NCBI RefSeq assembly: GCF_007673775.1 | Contig: NZ_VEAF01000001.1 | Span: forward strand, 562,263-626,262 | Direction: 5' to 3' | From: Curtobacterium sp. 9128 | GTDB taxonomy: Bacteria; Actinomycetota; Actinomycetes; Actinomycetales; Microbacteriaceae | Length of the DNA: 64,000 nt | Shown here: in pieces, positions 1-9,557 of the stretch | Layout: every line of letters starts with the position of its first letter | Numbering within the stretch: position 1 is the first letter of the stretch | Position numbers and translations under genes: made by a program | Notes under the pieces: generated by a model | Seen by the model: the letters and a program-made list of their open reading frames with translations, nothing else | The model's database searches: none | Told to the model about the DNA's origin: nothing

Positions 1-165
1 AGCCAGCCCACGACACCGGGACGCGCCGCCGAGTCCGCTCCGACAGCCGAGGTCGCCCGCTGACCAGCGCCACGTCCTGACCAGCGCGTCGACGTCGCAC
101 GGCGACGTGCGGCGTCGACGCGCGGCGTCGCACGGTGACGAGCGACGCCGACGCCCCGCGACGCC
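1..165. other. Gene-free edge downstream of rluD
   Basis: I see no convincing coding frame here. The stretch holds two copies of TGACCAGCGC (61-70 and 78-87), a strong hairpin at 86-121 and short GCGTCG-type repeats up to the rluD stop codon. The window edge prevents naming the next gene. Confidence 0.5.
86..121 (-). terminator. Hairpin downstream of rluD
   Basis: The arms 86-101 and 106-121 pair over 16 positions with one mismatch around a GCGA loop. It lies 45 bases beyond the rluD stop, at the end of the long minus-strand cluster. No T-run follows, so it may act as a weak or Rho-assisted terminator, or as a 3' end stabiliser. Confidence 0.45.
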
Positions 166-1095
166 CTAGGCCGAACCGCTCCGGATCCGCTCGAGCGCGA
201 GCGCGAGGTCCTCCGGGTACTCCGCCCGGAACTCCACCCAGGATCCGGTCCGCGGGTGCTCGAACCCGAGCCGCACCGCGTCGAGCCACTGCCGCGTGAG
301 CCCGAGCGACTCGGCGAGCACCGGATCGGCCCCGTACATCGTGTCGCCCACGAGCGGGTGCCGCGTCGCCGCCATGTGCACGCGGATCTGGTGGGTGCGC
401 CCGGTCTCCAGGTGTACCTCGAGCAGCGTCGCGGACCGGAAGGCCTCGAGCGTCTCGTAGTGCGTGACGCTGGGCTTGCCGTCCGAGGTCACCGCGAACT
501 TCCAGTCGCTCGACGGGTGCCGACCGATCGGTGCGTCGACCGTTCCGGAGGTCGGGTCGGGATGGCCCTGGGCGAGCGCGTGGTAGACCTTCTCGACCGT
601 GCGCTCCTTGAAGGCGCGCTTCAGGTGCGTGTACGCGAGCTCGGTCTTCGCGACGACCATCAGGCCGGACGTGCCGACGTCGAGGCGGTGCACGATGCCG
701 GCGCGTTCTGCCGCTCCCGAGGTGGCGATGGTGAACCCGGCGGCGGCGAGGCCGCCGGGCACGGTCGGGCCGTCCCACCCCGGGGACGGGTGCGCCGCCA
801 CGCCGACTGGCTTGTCGACGACGACGATGTCCTCGTCGTCGTGCACGATCGTCATCCCCGGCACGACGGCCGGGACGATGCGCGGCGGCTCCTTCGGGGC
901 CCACTCGACCTCGAGCCACGAGTCGGCGTGCAGCCGGTCGGACTTGTCGACGACGACGCCGTCGACGCGGACACCGCCCGCCGCGACGACGTCGGCGGCG
1001 AAGGACCGGCTGAACCCGAGGAGCTTCGCGATGGCGGCGTCGACGCGCTCACCCGCGAGCCCGTCGGGGACGGGCAGGGACCGCGACTCGGTCAC
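166..1095 (-). CDS. rluD: RluD-type 23S rRNA pseudouridine synthase
   Basis: This is a 309-residue RluA/RluD-family enzyme that isomerises uridines in 23S rRNA. An S4-like RNA-binding domain fills roughly residues 12-75. The catalytic domain follows, with the signature HRLD near residue 148 (context [12 protein letters not shown]) that carries the catalytic Asp, and a typical GRTHQIRVH segment near the C-terminus. The GTG start at 1095 overlaps the lspA stop by four bases (GTGA), so the two are probably translationally coupled. An in-frame extension upstream is only lspA read out of frame. Assignment to RluD rather than another family member is by similarity and the lspA neighbourhood. Confidence 0.9.
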   Translation of the reverse strand: MTESRSLPVPDGLAGERVDAAIAKLLGFSRSFAADVVAAGGVRVDGVVVDKSDRLHADSWLEVEWAPKEPPRIVPAVVPGMTIVHDDEDIVVVDKPVGVAAHPSPGWDGPTVPGGLAAAGFTIATSGAAERAGIVHRLDVGTSGLMVVAKTELAYTHLKRAFKERTVEKVYHALAQGHPDPTSGTVDAPIGRHPSSDWKFAVTSDGKPSVTHYETLEAFRSATLLEVHLETGRTHQIRVHMAATRHPLVGDTMYGADPVLAESLGLTRQWLDAVRLGFEHPRTGSWVEFRAEYPEDLALALERIRSGSA

Positions 1096-1769
1096 GTCGC
1101 GTCGTGGCCGAGCGCGTCGCGCCGGTCGCCGGTGGCGGGCCGGGAGGCGGGGGTGGCGTCCGCCACGTCGGTCGCGGTTCCCGAGTCGGGGACCGCAGCG
1201 TCCGTGGCGGCGTCGCCACGGGCCTCCAGTCCGGCGCGGCCCTTCTTGGCGGACACGGTGCGGGTGCCGTCGAGGTTCACCCCGAAGACGACCAGCAGCA
1301 CGAAGACCACCATGCTGACGCAGATGAACGAGTCCGCGATGTTGTAGATCGCCGGCATCATCCACGGCGTCGAGATGAAGTCGACGACGTGACCGCGACC
1401 GAAGCCGGGTTCGCGGAACAGTCGGTCGGTGAGGTTGCCGAGGGCGCCGCCGAGCAGCAAGCCGAGCACGATCGCCCACCACATCGAGCGGATCCGGCGG
1501 GCGAAGACGATGATCGCGACCACGACGGCCGCGGAGACGATCGAGAACACCCAGGTCATGTTGACCGCGAACGAGAACGCAGCGCCGGGGTTCCGGACGT
1601 AGAGGAACTGCAGCGCGTTCCCGAGCACCGGGACGACCTGCCCGTACGGCAGGTTCGCGACGACGAGCGCCTTCACGACCTGGTCGAGCACCACCACCAC
1701 GACAGCGGCGAAGGCCAGTGCCGCGATCGCGCGGACACTGACCTTCGCTCGGGGGTCTTGCTGGGACAA
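1092..1769 (-). CDS. lspA: Lipoprotein signal peptidase II
   Basis: This 225-residue membrane aspartic protease cleaves the signal peptide of diacylglyceryl-modified prolipoproteins. Four hydrophobic segments are visible (about residues 12-36, 60-90, 92-112 and 130-165). The catalytic Asp pair sits in the conserved contexts GNLTDR and NIADS. The C-terminus carries an extra tail of about 50 residues rich in Ala, Asp and Thr, absent from the shortest family members. ATG at 1769 follows the divIVA stop with one base between, and the end overlaps rluD, so divIVA-lspA-rluD look co-transcribed. Confidence 0.93.
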   Translation of the reverse strand: MSQQDPRAKVSVRAIAALAFAAVVVVVLDQVVKALVVANLPYGQVVPVLGNALQFLYVRNPGAAFSFAVNMTWVFSIVSAAVVVAIIVFARRIRSMWWAIVLGLLLGGALGNLTDRLFREPGFGRGHVVDFISTPWMMPAIYNIADSFICVSMVVFVLLVVFGVNLDGTRTVSAKKGRAGLEARGDAATDAAVPDSGTATDVADATPASRPATGDRRDALGHDAT

Positions 1770-1770
1770 A

Positions 1771-2460
1771 TCAGTTGCCGAAGCCCTGCGCCGAGGCCGG
1801 CGCCGGGGTGAGACCGGACTGCTCCGTGCCCGACGAGGAGTCGAGCTCGGACAGCTGGCTCTGGATGTAGCTCTTCAGCTGTGCGCGGTAGTCGCGCTCG
1901 AACGTGCGGAGCTCGTCGATCTTGCCCTCGAGCTGCGTGCGCTCCTGCTCGAGCACGGCGACCCGCTGGCGGTTCGTGTTCTCGGTGTCCGCGATGATCT
2001 GGCGCTGCTTGGCCTCGGCGTCGGAGACGAGACGGGCGGCCTGGGCCTGGCCCTCGGCGATGAGCGCGTCGCGCTTCTCGATGCCCTCGCGGACGTGCTC
2101 CTCGTGCAGGCGACGAGCGAGCGTGAGGAGGTTCGTGGTGCCCTCGGTGTCCTCGTCCGGGCTGACCGTGGTGGCCGGGGCCGCAGCGGCGACCGGCGCG
2201 GGCTCGGGAGCCGCTGCGACGGGAGCCGGCTCGGGCTCGGGCGTCGGCTCGGGGGTCGGAGCGGGCTCCGGGGCGGCCGCCGTCGGGGCCGTCTCGGCGG
2301 CCTTCAGACGACCGCGGAGCTCTTCGTTCTCCTGGGTCAGGCGGCGGAGCTCGACCACGACCTCGTCGAGGAAGTCGTCGACCTCGTCCTGGTCGTAGCC
2401 CTCGCGGAACTTGGTCGGCTGGAACCGCTTGTTGACTACGTCTTCCGGCGTCAAAGCCAT
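1771..2460 (-). CDS. divIVA: DivIVA/Wag31 polar growth protein
   Basis: This 229-residue coiled-coil protein recruits the cell-wall machinery to poles and septum in actinobacteria. The N-terminal lipid-binding domain is clear (start MALTPEDVVNKRF, then GYDQDEVDDFLDEV), followed by a short coiled coil. A Pro/Ala/Glu-rich spacer of about 60 residues with repeated PEPAP motifs leads to a second coiled coil (about residues 130-205). The ATG at 2460 has a strong GAGGTGA site eight bases upstream; the longer frame beginning at 2583 lacks family similarity. It lies downstream of yggT and sepF, as in other actinobacterial dcw clusters. Confidence 0.95.
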   Translation of the reverse strand: MALTPEDVVNKRFQPTKFREGYDQDEVDDFLDEVVVELRRLTQENEELRGRLKAAETAPTAAAPEPAPTPEPTPEPEPAPVAAAPEPAPVAAAAPATTVSPDEDTEGTTNLLTLARRLHEEHVREGIEKRDALIAEGQAQAARLVSDAEAKQRQIIADTENTNRQRVAVLEQERTQLEGKIDELRTFERDYRAQLKSYIQSQLSELDSSSGTEQSGLTPAPASAQGFGN

Positions 2461-2656
2461 TGCCGTCACCTCAATAGAACTGCTGAACGTGTGGAACCGG
2501 GGCGTCTGACCAGAGCGTGCTCCAGCCGGGACTTCCGGTGCGGACGTCCGCCGGAGCGGACATCGATCCCGACCACCGTACACCGACGCCGGACCTGATC
2601 GGTGATCATGGCTCCGGCGCGGCGCGTTGCGGATGGCTCAGGACGGCCGTCGTGGG
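2461..2656. other. divIVA leader region
   Basis: This 196-base gap lies between yggT and divIVA on the same strand. It holds the divIVA ribosome binding site and probably a separate divIVA promoter, although I could not fix convincing -35 and -10 boxes. No RNA gene or palindrome stands out. Confidence 0.35.
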
Positions 2657-2953
2657 TCAGACCACGACGGAGACGTAGCGCACGATGCTCATCAGGACGA
2701 TCGTCACGAGCATGACGATCGACCATCCGAAGTCGAGTGCCACAGCGCCCATGCGCAGCGGCGGCAGCGCACGGCGCACGGTGCGGATCGGCGGGTCCGT
2801 GAGCGTGTACACGAGCTCGGCGACGACGAGCATGCCGCCGCGGGGACGCCACGACCGGTTGAACGCCTGCACCATGTCGAGCGCGAACCGCCCCCAGAGC
2901 ACGAAGAAGTACAGCAGGAGGAGGAAGTACAGGATCGTGAAGATCACGGACAC
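2657..2953 (-). CDS. yggT: YggT family membrane protein
   Basis: This 98-residue protein has two hydrophobic segments (about residues 3-22 and 72-95). The loop between them carries the family-typical run of arginines and a TDPPIR motif. YggT/YlmG proteins are found in dcw clusters next to sepF, and in cyanobacteria and chloroplasts they influence nucleoid and division-site organisation; the biochemical role is not established. The position between sepF and divIVA supports a division-related role here. Confidence 0.85.
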   Translation of the reverse strand: MSVIFTILYFLLLLYFFVLWGRFALDMVQAFNRSWRPRGGMLVVAELVYTLTDPPIRTVRRALPPLRMGAVALDFGWSIVMLVTIVLMSIVRYVSVVV

Positions 2954-3061
2954 GGTTCGGCTCGCTCGTCTCGGGTGCAGGGGCTCGGTCGGGAGTCCTG
3001 CACAGGGCGGGTGGGCCTGGGCGACGACCCCCGGTCACGGTGGACCGGGTGTCGTGACGAC

Positions 3062-3634
3062 TCAGGACTGGGCGAAGAAGGACGCCTCGATGTCGGACTC
3101 TACCTCGGGCGCCTCACCGCTCACTGCGATGTGCGCCGGAGAGAGCAGGAACACCTTGTTGGTGACGCGCTCGATCTTGCCGTAGAGGCCGAGGGACAGA
3201 CCGCTCGCGAAGTCGATCATGCGACGCGCGTCCGTCTCGGTCATCTGCGAGAGGTTGATGATGACGGGGATGCCGTCACGGAAGCTCTCGGCGATGGACT
3301 GGGCGTCCTTGTACTCGCGCGGGTGGACGGTGAGGATCTCGTTCATTTCCTGGACCGGAGTCGCCTTCTGTGCGGTCGTGTGCGAGCGGCGGAGCGGGGT
3401 GACCTGCGCGCCGCGCTGGTGGGTGTGCTTCGACTCGGTCGGAGCCGCCGTGGGAGTGGCCGCCGGCGCTGCTGCGGGGGCTGCCGCCGGGGCGGCCTCC
3501 TGCTGGGGTGCGGCGGGGGCTGCCTGCTGCGCGCGCGCCTGGGCCGGCGACGCCTGCTGCGGTTCCTCGTCGTACTCGAGTTCCTCGTCGGCGAGGCCGA
3601 GGTAGACCATCGTCTTCTTCAACGGACCGGCCAT
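3062..3634 (-). CDS. sepF: Cell division protein SepF
   Basis: This 190-residue protein anchors FtsZ to the membrane, a job done by FtsA in many other bacteria; no ftsA occurs in this cluster. It has a short N-terminal amphipathic start ([14 protein letters not shown]), an acidic and then Ala/Pro/Gln-rich linker (about residues 18-75), and a C-terminal SepF fold (about 95-180). The fold includes the RREYKD-like segment and the G-helix region ending [15 protein letters not shown]. The linker is longer than in Bacillus but normal for actinobacteria. It follows yggS after 45 bases. Confidence 0.94.
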   Translation of the reverse strand: MAGPLKKTMVYLGLADEELEYDEEPQQASPAQARAQQAAPAAPQQEAAPAAAPAAAPAATPTAAPTESKHTHQRGAQVTPLRRSHTTAQKATPVQEMNEILTVHPREYKDAQSIAESFRDGIPVIINLSQMTETDARRMIDFASGLSLGLYGKIERVTNKVFLLSPAHIAVSGEAPEVESDIEASFFAQS

Positions 3635-3679
3635 GGTTCCTCCAGGGGTGTGCGTGCTCGTGGATGCCCTTCCACGAGG

Positions 3680-4378
3680 CTAGGGCGCGGCAGGCCGGTT
3701 TCCCGTGATTGCCGTGCCGATCCGCAGGTGTGTCGCGCCCTCGGCGATCGCGTCGGCGTAGTCGCCGCTCATCCCGGCGGAGATGTCGGTCGCGGTCGGC
3801 ACGATGGAGCGCACACGCTCGGAGATCCCGCGCAGCCGGACGAACGCGGGCCGGGGGTCCTCGTCGAGCGGCGCGACGGCCATCACACCGCGGAGCGCGA
3901 TCGTCCCGGTGGCGAGGACCCGCTCGACCATCGCCTCCACGGCGTCCGGAGCGACGCCGCCACGGCCGGGGTCGTCGGTGAGGTTGACCTGCACGAACCC
4001 GTCGATCACCGGTGGGTCCGGTTCCGCGTCGGTGGGCGCGAAGGCGTCGACGACGGAGTCGCGGTCGAGTGACTGCACGACGTGGGCGTACCGGCGGACC
4101 TGCCGCGCCTTCTTCGACTGCAGCTGACCGACGAAGTGCCAGGTCAGGTCGAGGTCCGCCAGCTCAGCGGCCTTGGCCTGTGCCTCCTGGTGGCGGTTCT
4201 CCCCCACGTCGGTGACACCGAGGCCGGCGAGCTCGCGGACGAGCGACGCCGGGTGGTACTTCGTCACGACCACCAGCGTCAGCTCGTCGGACGAGCGACC
4301 GGCTGCCCTGGCCGCGTCGGCGATGCCGTCGCGGACCGCGGACAGCCGGTCCTGGAGGCTCGTGGAGCCGTCCGTCAT
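3680..4378 (-). CDS. yggS: YggS/PLPHP family PLP-binding protein
   Basis: This 232-residue single-domain protein belongs to the family that controls free pyridoxal 5'-phosphate levels and affects amino acid balance; it is not known to have enzymatic activity. The PLP lysine lies in the typical context VVVTKYHP (about residue 40), followed by GENRHQEAQAK and the phosphate-binding SAGMSGDYADAI near the C-terminus. It starts six bases after the ftsZ stop, the usual position in Gram-positive dcw clusters. Confidence 0.92.
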   Translation of the reverse strand: MTDGSTSLQDRLSAVRDGIADAARAAGRSSDELTLVVVTKYHPASLVRELAGLGVTDVGENRHQEAQAKAAELADLDLTWHFVGQLQSKKARQVRRYAHVVQSLDRDSVVDAFAPTDAEPDPPVIDGFVQVNLTDDPGRGGVAPDAVEAMVERVLATGTIALRGVMAVAPLDEDPRPAFVRLRGISERVRSIVPTATDISAGMSGDYADAIAEGATHLRIGTAITGNRPAAP

Positions 4379-4384
4379 GTCGTC

Positions 4385-5539
4385 TTACTTCAGGAAGTCG
4401 GGGACGTCGAGCTCGTCGTCGTCACCGTCGAAGGCCGGGTCGGCAGCGCGCTGCGCCGGCGGCTCGTGCTCCTGCGATGCCCAGGACGGGGCTGCGTGGG
4501 TGGAGTCCTCGATCGCACCGGTCGAGCCGGCTGCGGACCCGCCGTCCGGGTCGACCCAGCTCGAGCGACGGTCCTTGAGCTGCTGCGCCGGCTCTCCACC
4601 GTCGAACCCGGCGGCGATCACCGTCACGCGGACCTCGTCGCCGAGGGTGTCGTCGATGACGGCACCGAAGATGATGTTCGCCTCGGGGTGCACGGCCTCC
4701 TGGACCAGGCGGGCGGCGTCGTTGATCTCGAAGATGCCGAGGTTCGAACCACCCTGGATCGACAGCAGCACACCGTGGGCACCGTCGATGGACGCCTCGA
4801 GGAGCGGGGACGCGACGGCCAGCTCGGCGGCCTTGATCGCGCGGTCGGCACCCCGCGAGGAGCCGATGCCCATGAGCGCGGAACCGGCACCCTGCATGAC
4901 GCTCTTGACGTCGGCGAAGTCGAGGTTGATCAGACCCGGGGTCGTGATCAGGTCGGTGATGCCCTGCACGCCGGCGAGGAGCACCTGGTCGGCGGTCGCG
5001 AAGGCCTCGACCATGGAGATGCCACGGTCAGAGATCTCGAGCAGCCGGTCGTTCGGCACGACGATGAGCGTGTCGACCTCGTCCTTGAGCCCGGCGACAC
5101 CGTTCTCGGCCTGGGACTGACGGCGCTTGCCCTCGAAGCTGAACGGCTTCGTGACGACACCGATGGTGAGCGCGCCGATCGACTTCGCGATGCGGGCGAC
5201 CACGGGAGCACCACCCGTGCCGGTCCCACCGCCCTCACCGGCGGTCACGAAGACCATGTCGGCGCCCGCGAGGGCCTCCTCGATCTCCTCGGCGTGGTCC
5301 TCGGCGGCACGGCGGCCGACCTCGGGGTCCGCGCCGGCACCGAGGCCGCGGGTGATCTCGCGACCGACGTCGAGCTTGACGTCGGCGTCGCTGAGCAGGA
5401 GCGCCTGGGCGTCGGTGTTGATCGCGATGAACTCGACCCCTCGGAGGCCCAGCTCGATCATGCGGTTGACGGCGTTGACGCCGCCGCCGCCGACACCGAC
5501 GACCTTGATCACGGCGAGGTAGTTGTGGTTCGTGGTCAC
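4385..5539 (-). CDS. ftsZ: Cell division GTPase FtsZ
   Basis: This 384-residue tubulin homologue forms the Z-ring. The GTP-binding signature GGGTGTGG is intact (about residue 105), as are [13 protein letters not shown] at the N-terminus and the T7-loop region with NLDFADVK. A variable linker leads to the conserved C-terminal peptide ending VPDFLK, which binds SepF. I chose GTG at 5539, which has GGAGG upstream and gives the normal [15 protein letters not shown] start; longer in-frame starts would run into the promoter. The upstream gap contains a 17-bp dyad shared with a MerR gene, suggesting its own regulated promoter. Confidence 0.97.
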   Translation of the reverse strand: MTTNHNYLAVIKVVGVGGGGVNAVNRMIELGLRGVEFIAINTDAQALLLSDADVKLDVGREITRGLGAGADPEVGRRAAEDHAEEIEEALAGADMVFVTAGEGGGTGTGGAPVVARIAKSIGALTIGVVTKPFSFEGKRRQSQAENGVAGLKDEVDTLIVVPNDRLLEISDRGISMVEAFATADQVLLAGVQGITDLITTPGLINLDFADVKSVMQGAGSALMGIGSSRGADRAIKAAELAVASPLLEASIDGAHGVLLSIQGGSNLGIFEINDAARLVQEAVHPEANIIFGAVIDDTLGDEVRVTVIAAGFDGGEPAQQLKDRRSSWVDPDGGSAAGSTGAIEDSTHAAPSWASQEHEPPAQRAADPAFDGDDDELDVPDFLK

Positions 5540-5785
5540 GTCAGTCCGGCCTCCGGTTGAACCCTCAACCTCTACTTGAAGTTCAGAGTCTTTGCTGCTA
5601 GGTGTGGTGCTTGCGACGACGCTACGGGGGCGCTCCCTGCGGTGTCGTGCCGCCACGCCGCGTGTCGGCGATGTGGTGCCGCAATTCTCGCACCGCCGGT
5701 GCGCGAGCCCGACGACGTCGACCCTCTCGTCAGGACTGCGACCGGATGATGCCGTTGCCCTCGATGTCCACGTGCGGAGACGTCG
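5540..5785. other. ftsQ-ftsZ intergenic control region
   Basis: This 246-base gap is unusually long for this compact cluster. It contains the ftsZ ribosome binding site, the dyad at 5565-5581 and, next to ftsQ, an extra degenerate copy of the ftsQ 3' end (5728-5786). A dedicated ftsZ promoter is likely here, as in other actinobacteria. Confidence 0.5.
5565..5581 (-). promoter_or_regulatory. Putative FtsR-like MerR operator of ftsZ
   Basis: The plus strand reads TCAACC, five bases, TTGAAG, an imperfect dyad 26 bases upstream of the ftsZ GTG codon. The same half-sites and spacing recur at 38449-38465 upstream of a MerR gene in this window. In Corynebacterium the MerR-type FtsR activates ftsZ, so a MerR protein is the natural candidate; binding is inferred. 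Confidence 0.55.
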
Positions 5786-5813
5786 TCAGGACTGCGACCG
5801 GATGATGCCGTTG
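5728..5813 (-). repeat. Direct repeat of the ftsQ 3' end
   Basis: A 30-base sequence is identical at 5728-5757 and 5784-5813; the second copy encodes the last residues and stop of FtsQ. A second 13-base identity (GCGGAGACGTCGT, at 5774-5786 and 5820-5832) follows each copy. The outer copy is therefore a degenerate duplicate of the gene end, still carrying a readable [12 protein letters not shown]. Confidence 0.85.
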
Positions 5814-6976
5814 TCAGGAGCGGAGACGTCGTACTCGACCGCGGTCCCCGGGTCGCGGGTGGCGTGGTCCTTGACGAGCGCGTCGAGCAGCGCGGCCTTG
5901 GCGTCGGAGTCGTCCGGGCTCCCCCAGACGACCCGCGACCCGTCCTTCATGGTGAGCGTGACGTCGTCCGCCGTGGTCGCCGAGATCCCGGCGACCTGGG
6001 AGCGGACCGTCGACGGCAACGCCAGCACGACCTCGGTCATCGTGCGGAACACGCTCGACCCGAGCTTCGCCGCCCCGATGTCCGCGACGGGCATCGTGTC
6101 CGGCTGCGTGGGCGAGGACTGCACGACGATCCCGGCGGGGTCGACGAGGTCGAACGTGTCACCGGTCTTCACCGCGACGACGGGCGTCCGCTCGGTCACC
6201 GTGATCACGAGGGTGTGCGGAGGCTCCTCCTCGGTGACGTAGCTCTCGATCAGCGGGAAGCCGGCGATGTCGCGCTTGATGGCGCCGAAGTCGAGCCGGG
6301 CGAGCGGCGTCCCCATCTGGTCGGACAGCGCCTGCCGGAGCGCGGCGTCGTCGACCCGGCTCGTGCCCTTGACCTCGATCGTGCGGAGCGCCATGAGCGG
6401 GGAGTACACCGCGACGAGGATGGACACGCCGAGCACCACGACCACGCCACCGGCGGTGATCCACGCGACGCGGCGGTGACGGGCGCGACGGGTGAACCGC
6501 CGGACCTCGGCACGCTCGAGCAGCTTGCGCCGCTTCCGCGCCACCCGGGCTTCGCGGGCGGTCTCCGCGGCACGCACGCCGGCACCGATCGGTCGTTCCT
6601 CGTCGTGGTCCGGACGGGAGACCATGGGCGCGTCGATGACGTCCGTCACGGCCGCCTGGTTGCCGTCGGGCGTCGCACCCCCGTGCGCACGCTGCGCCCC
6701 GCCCTGGCGGAGTGCGGCGTCCGCAGCGGGGTGCGACGCGACGTGCTCGGCCACAGCAGGGCCGGCGGGATCGGCGGCGGCGGCGTCTGCGGTGGGCGTC
6801 TCGGGGGCCGCGGCCGGCGGGGCGGAGTCGAGCCGGGCCTCCCGGTCGGTGCCGCCAGCACGACGGACGGGCAGCCGCGGCAGCCGCGGAGCCCGTCGCT
6901 CACGCGGCGCGTGGCCGTCCTCGGCCGGGGCGTCCGGCTGGACCGGACCCTCGTCGAAGCCCTCGGGGCGCTTCAC
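5786..6976 (-). CDS. ftsQ: Cell division protein FtsQ
   Basis: This 396-residue bitopic protein is part of the FtsQLB complex that licenses septal wall synthesis. The N-terminal cytoplasmic region is long (about 210 residues), rich in Ala, Pro and charged residues. One membrane helix follows (about residues 220-242), then a POTRA domain beginning [13 protein letters not shown] and the FtsQ domain. The ATG overlaps the murC stop by four bases. The last eight residues are encoded inside a 30-bp direct repeat whose second copy lies just beyond the stop codon. Confidence 0.9.
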   Translation of the reverse strand: MKRPEGFDEGPVQPDAPAEDGHAPRERRAPRLPRLPVRRAGGTDREARLDSAPPAAAPETPTADAAAADPAGPAVAEHVASHPAADAALRQGGAQRAHGGATPDGNQAAVTDVIDAPMVSRPDHDEERPIGAGVRAAETAREARVARKRRKLLERAEVRRFTRRARHRRVAWITAGGVVVVLGVSILVAVYSPLMALRTIEVKGTSRVDDAALRQALSDQMGTPLARLDFGAIKRDIAGFPLIESYVTEEEPPHTLVITVTERTPVVAVKTGDTFDLVDPAGIVVQSSPTQPDTMPVADIGAAKLGSSVFRTMTEVVLALPSTVRSQVAGISATTADDVTLTMKDGSRVVWGSPDDSDAKAALLDALVKDHATRDPGTAVEYDVSAPDNGIIRSQS

Positions 6977-8394
6977 CGCGAGGGGGTCCCGTCGTCCTGG
7001 AGCGCGGTGAGGACCTGCGGGATGATCCGGTACACGTCGCCGCAGCTCAGCGTCATGATGATGTCGCCGTCGCTGGCGACCGCGGCGGCACGGGCGGAGG
7101 CCTCCGCCCAGTCCGGCAGGTAGTCGACGTGGGACTGGTCGGCGAAGCGCTCCTGCACGAGTGCGCCGGTGACGCCGGGGACGGGGTCCTCGCGGGCGCC
7201 GTAGACGTCGAGGACGACGGTGTGGTCCGCGAGTTCCTCGTAGACCGCGGCGAAGTCGCCGGCCATCAGCGCCGTCCGGGAGTACAGGTGCGGCTGGTGG
7301 ATCGCGATGATCCGACCGTCGCCGACGACGTTCCGGGCTGCCCGGAGTGCCGCCGCGACCTCGGTCGGGTGGTGGGCGTAGTCGTCGTACACCGACACCC
7401 CGCGCTCGACGCCGTGCAGCTCGAAGCGCCGCTCGGTGCCGCCGAAGGCCTCGAGGCCACGGATCGCGTCGGACGGTTCGACGCCGAGCCCGACGAGCAC
7501 CGCGAAGGCGCCGACCGCGTTGACCGCGTTGTGGCGACCGGGCACCCGCAGGGTGAGGTGGTGCTGCTGACCGGCGGCACGGAAGTCGACCTCGACGCCG
7601 GCGGACTCGACGATCCGCTCGATGCGCACGTCCGCGTCGGCGGCCTCGCCGAACGTCACGATCTCCGGGGCGTCTGGTCGGGCGCGGACGCCCTCGGTGA
7701 CGCGCTTCGCACCGGCGTCGTCGCTCGAGACCACGACCCGCTCCCGCGCCTTGCCGGCGAACTCGACGAAGGCCTCGATGAAGGCCGCCTCGGTGCCGTA
7801 GTGGTCCAGGTGGTCGGCGTCGACGTTCGTGATGAGCGCGACCGCGACGTCGTAGAGCAGGAAGGAGCCGTCGGACTCGTCGGCCTCGACCACGAACAGG
7901 TCGCTCGATCCCGGAGCGGAGCTCGTGCCGAGCGACTGGATCACGCCGCCGTTGACGAAGCTCGGGTCGAGGCCGAGCTCGACCATCGCGGTGACGACCA
8001 TGCCGGTCGAGGTGGTCTTGCCGTGCGCGCCGGCGACCGCGACGAGACGGTGCTCGGCGATGAGCGCCGCGAGCGCCTGCGAGCGGTGCAGCACCGGCAG
8101 GCCGCGGCGCTGCGCCTCGAGGAGTTCGGGGTTGTCCGGCCAGAGCGCGCTCGTCACGACGATCGTGTCCGCCGCGCCGACGTTCGCCGCGTCGTGGCCG
8201 ATGTGCACGTCCGCGCCGAGCTCCCGCATCCGGCCGGTGGTCGCCGTCTCGCGGGAGTCGCTCCCGGTGACGGCGTGCCCGGCGGCGAGGAACATCCGGG
8301 CGATGCCGCTCATGCCGGAGCCGCCGATGCCGACGAAGTGGACCGTCCCGAGGTCGTCCGGGATCGGCTGGGTCAGGTCCGGCTTGATGGTCAT
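6973..8394 (-). CDS. murC: UDP-MurNAc:L-alanine ligase MurC
   Basis: This 473-residue ATP-dependent ligase adds the first amino acid to UDP-MurNAc. The N-terminal Rossmann motif is [15 protein letters not shown], the ATP-binding loop GAHGKTTST lies near residue 120, and the Mur central and C-terminal domains are complete, with the conserved DDYAHHPTE segment. Both ends overlap their neighbours by four bases (murG and ftsQ), indicating tight coupling. Confidence 0.96.
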   Translation of the reverse strand: MTIKPDLTQPIPDDLGTVHFVGIGGSGMSGIARMFLAAGHAVTGSDSRETATTGRMRELGADVHIGHDAANVGAADTIVVTSALWPDNPELLEAQRRGLPVLHRSQALAALIAEHRLVAVAGAHGKTTSTGMVVTAMVELGLDPSFVNGGVIQSLGTSSAPGSSDLFVVEADESDGSFLLYDVAVALITNVDADHLDHYGTEAAFIEAFVEFAGKARERVVVSSDDAGAKRVTEGVRARPDAPEIVTFGEAADADVRIERIVESAGVEVDFRAAGQQHHLTLRVPGRHNAVNAVGAFAVLVGLGVEPSDAIRGLEAFGGTERRFELHGVERGVSVYDDYAHHPTEVAAALRAARNVVGDGRIIAIHQPHLYSRTALMAGDFAAVYEELADHTVVLDVYGAREDPVPGVTGALVQERFADQSHVDYLPDWAEASARAAAVASDGDIIMTLSCGDVYRIIPQVLTALQDDGTPSR

Positions 8395-9557
8395 CGTTCC
8401 TCCGTGGTGCTGCCCGGCGTGGTGCCCTCGGGCGAGGTGGCGCTCCGCTGAGCGCCGGCAGGTCCGCCGGTCGGTCGGCCGCTCGTCGCCCTCGCGGCGT
8501 CGCGGGCCAGGTCGGTCATCCGGTCGGCGCCGTCGCGGTGACCGACGCTGCCGGCGCGGACCGCCATGTCGGCGATCCGGGAGCGGTCCTGCAGGATGCT
8601 CAGGAGCTCGAACGTGACCCAGTCACGGTCGAACTCCTCGTCGGCGACGAGCACCGCTCCCCCGGCGTCGACGACGTCGCGGGCGTTGTGGCGCTGCTCG
8701 CCGTTGCCGACAGGGTACGGCACCAGGACGCTCGGGAGCCCGACGGCCGTGAGCTCGCAGACCATGCCGGCGCCCGAGCGCGAGACGACGAAGTCGGACG
8801 CGGCGTACGCCAGGTCCATGCGGTCGCAGTACGGCAGGACCGTGTAGCCGTCGAGGTCGCTCGGCCCGATGTCGGACTTCCCCCCGACGACGTGCAGGAC
8901 CTGCCAGCCGGCCCCGACGATTGCGGCGGCCGATCCGTTGACGGTGCGGTTGATGCTCCGGGCACCGGACGACCCGCCGGTGACGAGGAGCACCGGGCGA
9001 GCGGGATCCAGCCCGAACTCGGCGAGGCCCTCGGCGCGGCTCGCACGGCGGTCGAGCGACTCGATCTCCCGCCGGAGCGGCATGCCGACGACCCGGGAGT
9101 TCCGGAGCCGGGTGTTCGAGAACGTGACACCGACGTACCGGGTGAGGAACGCGGCGAGACGGTTCGCCAGACCCGGCTTGGCGTTCTGTTCGTGTACGAC
9201 GATCGGCGTGCCGGTGCGCTTCGCCGCGATGTAGGCCGGCGCGGATGCGTAGCCGCCCACGCCGAGCACGACGTCGACCCCGCGGTCACGGATGATCGCC
9301 TCGGTCTGCCGGACGGCACGCCAGAACGCTCCTGGGAACCGGAGTGCGGCGGCGTTCGGCTTGCGCGGGAACGGCAGGCGCGGGATCGTCAGCAGCTCGT
9401 AGCCGCGCATCGGGACGAGCCGCGCCTCGAGTCCCTCCGCGGTGCCGAGGACGATGACACGGTCGTCGGGCGACCGCTCGGTCAGCCGGTCGGCCACGGC
9501 GAGCAGGGGGTTGACGTGGCCGGCGGTCCCGCCGCCGGCGAAGAGGTAGGTGCTCAT
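8391..9557 (-). CDS. murG: MurG lipid II glycosyltransferase
   Basis: This 388-residue GT-B enzyme transfers GlcNAc from UDP-GlcNAc to lipid I on the inner membrane face. The N-terminal loop [12 protein letters not shown] and the second-domain loop [11 protein letters not shown] are the expected G-loops. The ATG at 9557 overlaps the ftsW stop (ATGA); the longer open frame upstream is only antisense to ftsW. About 25 residues past the usual end form a low-complexity Thr/Gly/Ser-rich tail. Confidence 0.96.
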   Translation of the reverse strand: MSTYLFAGGGTAGHVNPLLAVADRLTERSPDDRVIVLGTAEGLEARLVPMRGYELLTIPRLPFPRKPNAAALRFPGAFWRAVRQTEAIIRDRGVDVVLGVGGYASAPAYIAAKRTGTPIVVHEQNAKPGLANRLAAFLTRYVGVTFSNTRLRNSRVVGMPLRREIESLDRRASRAEGLAEFGLDPARPVLLVTGGSSGARSINRTVNGSAAAIVGAGWQVLHVVGGKSDIGPSDLDGYTVLPYCDRMDLAYAASDFVVSRSGAGMVCELTAVGLPSVLVPYPVGNGEQRHNARDVVDAGGAVLVADEEFDRDWVTFELLSILQDRSRIADMAVRAGSVGHRDGADRMTDLARDAARATSGRPTGGPAGAQRSATSPEGTTPGSTTEER

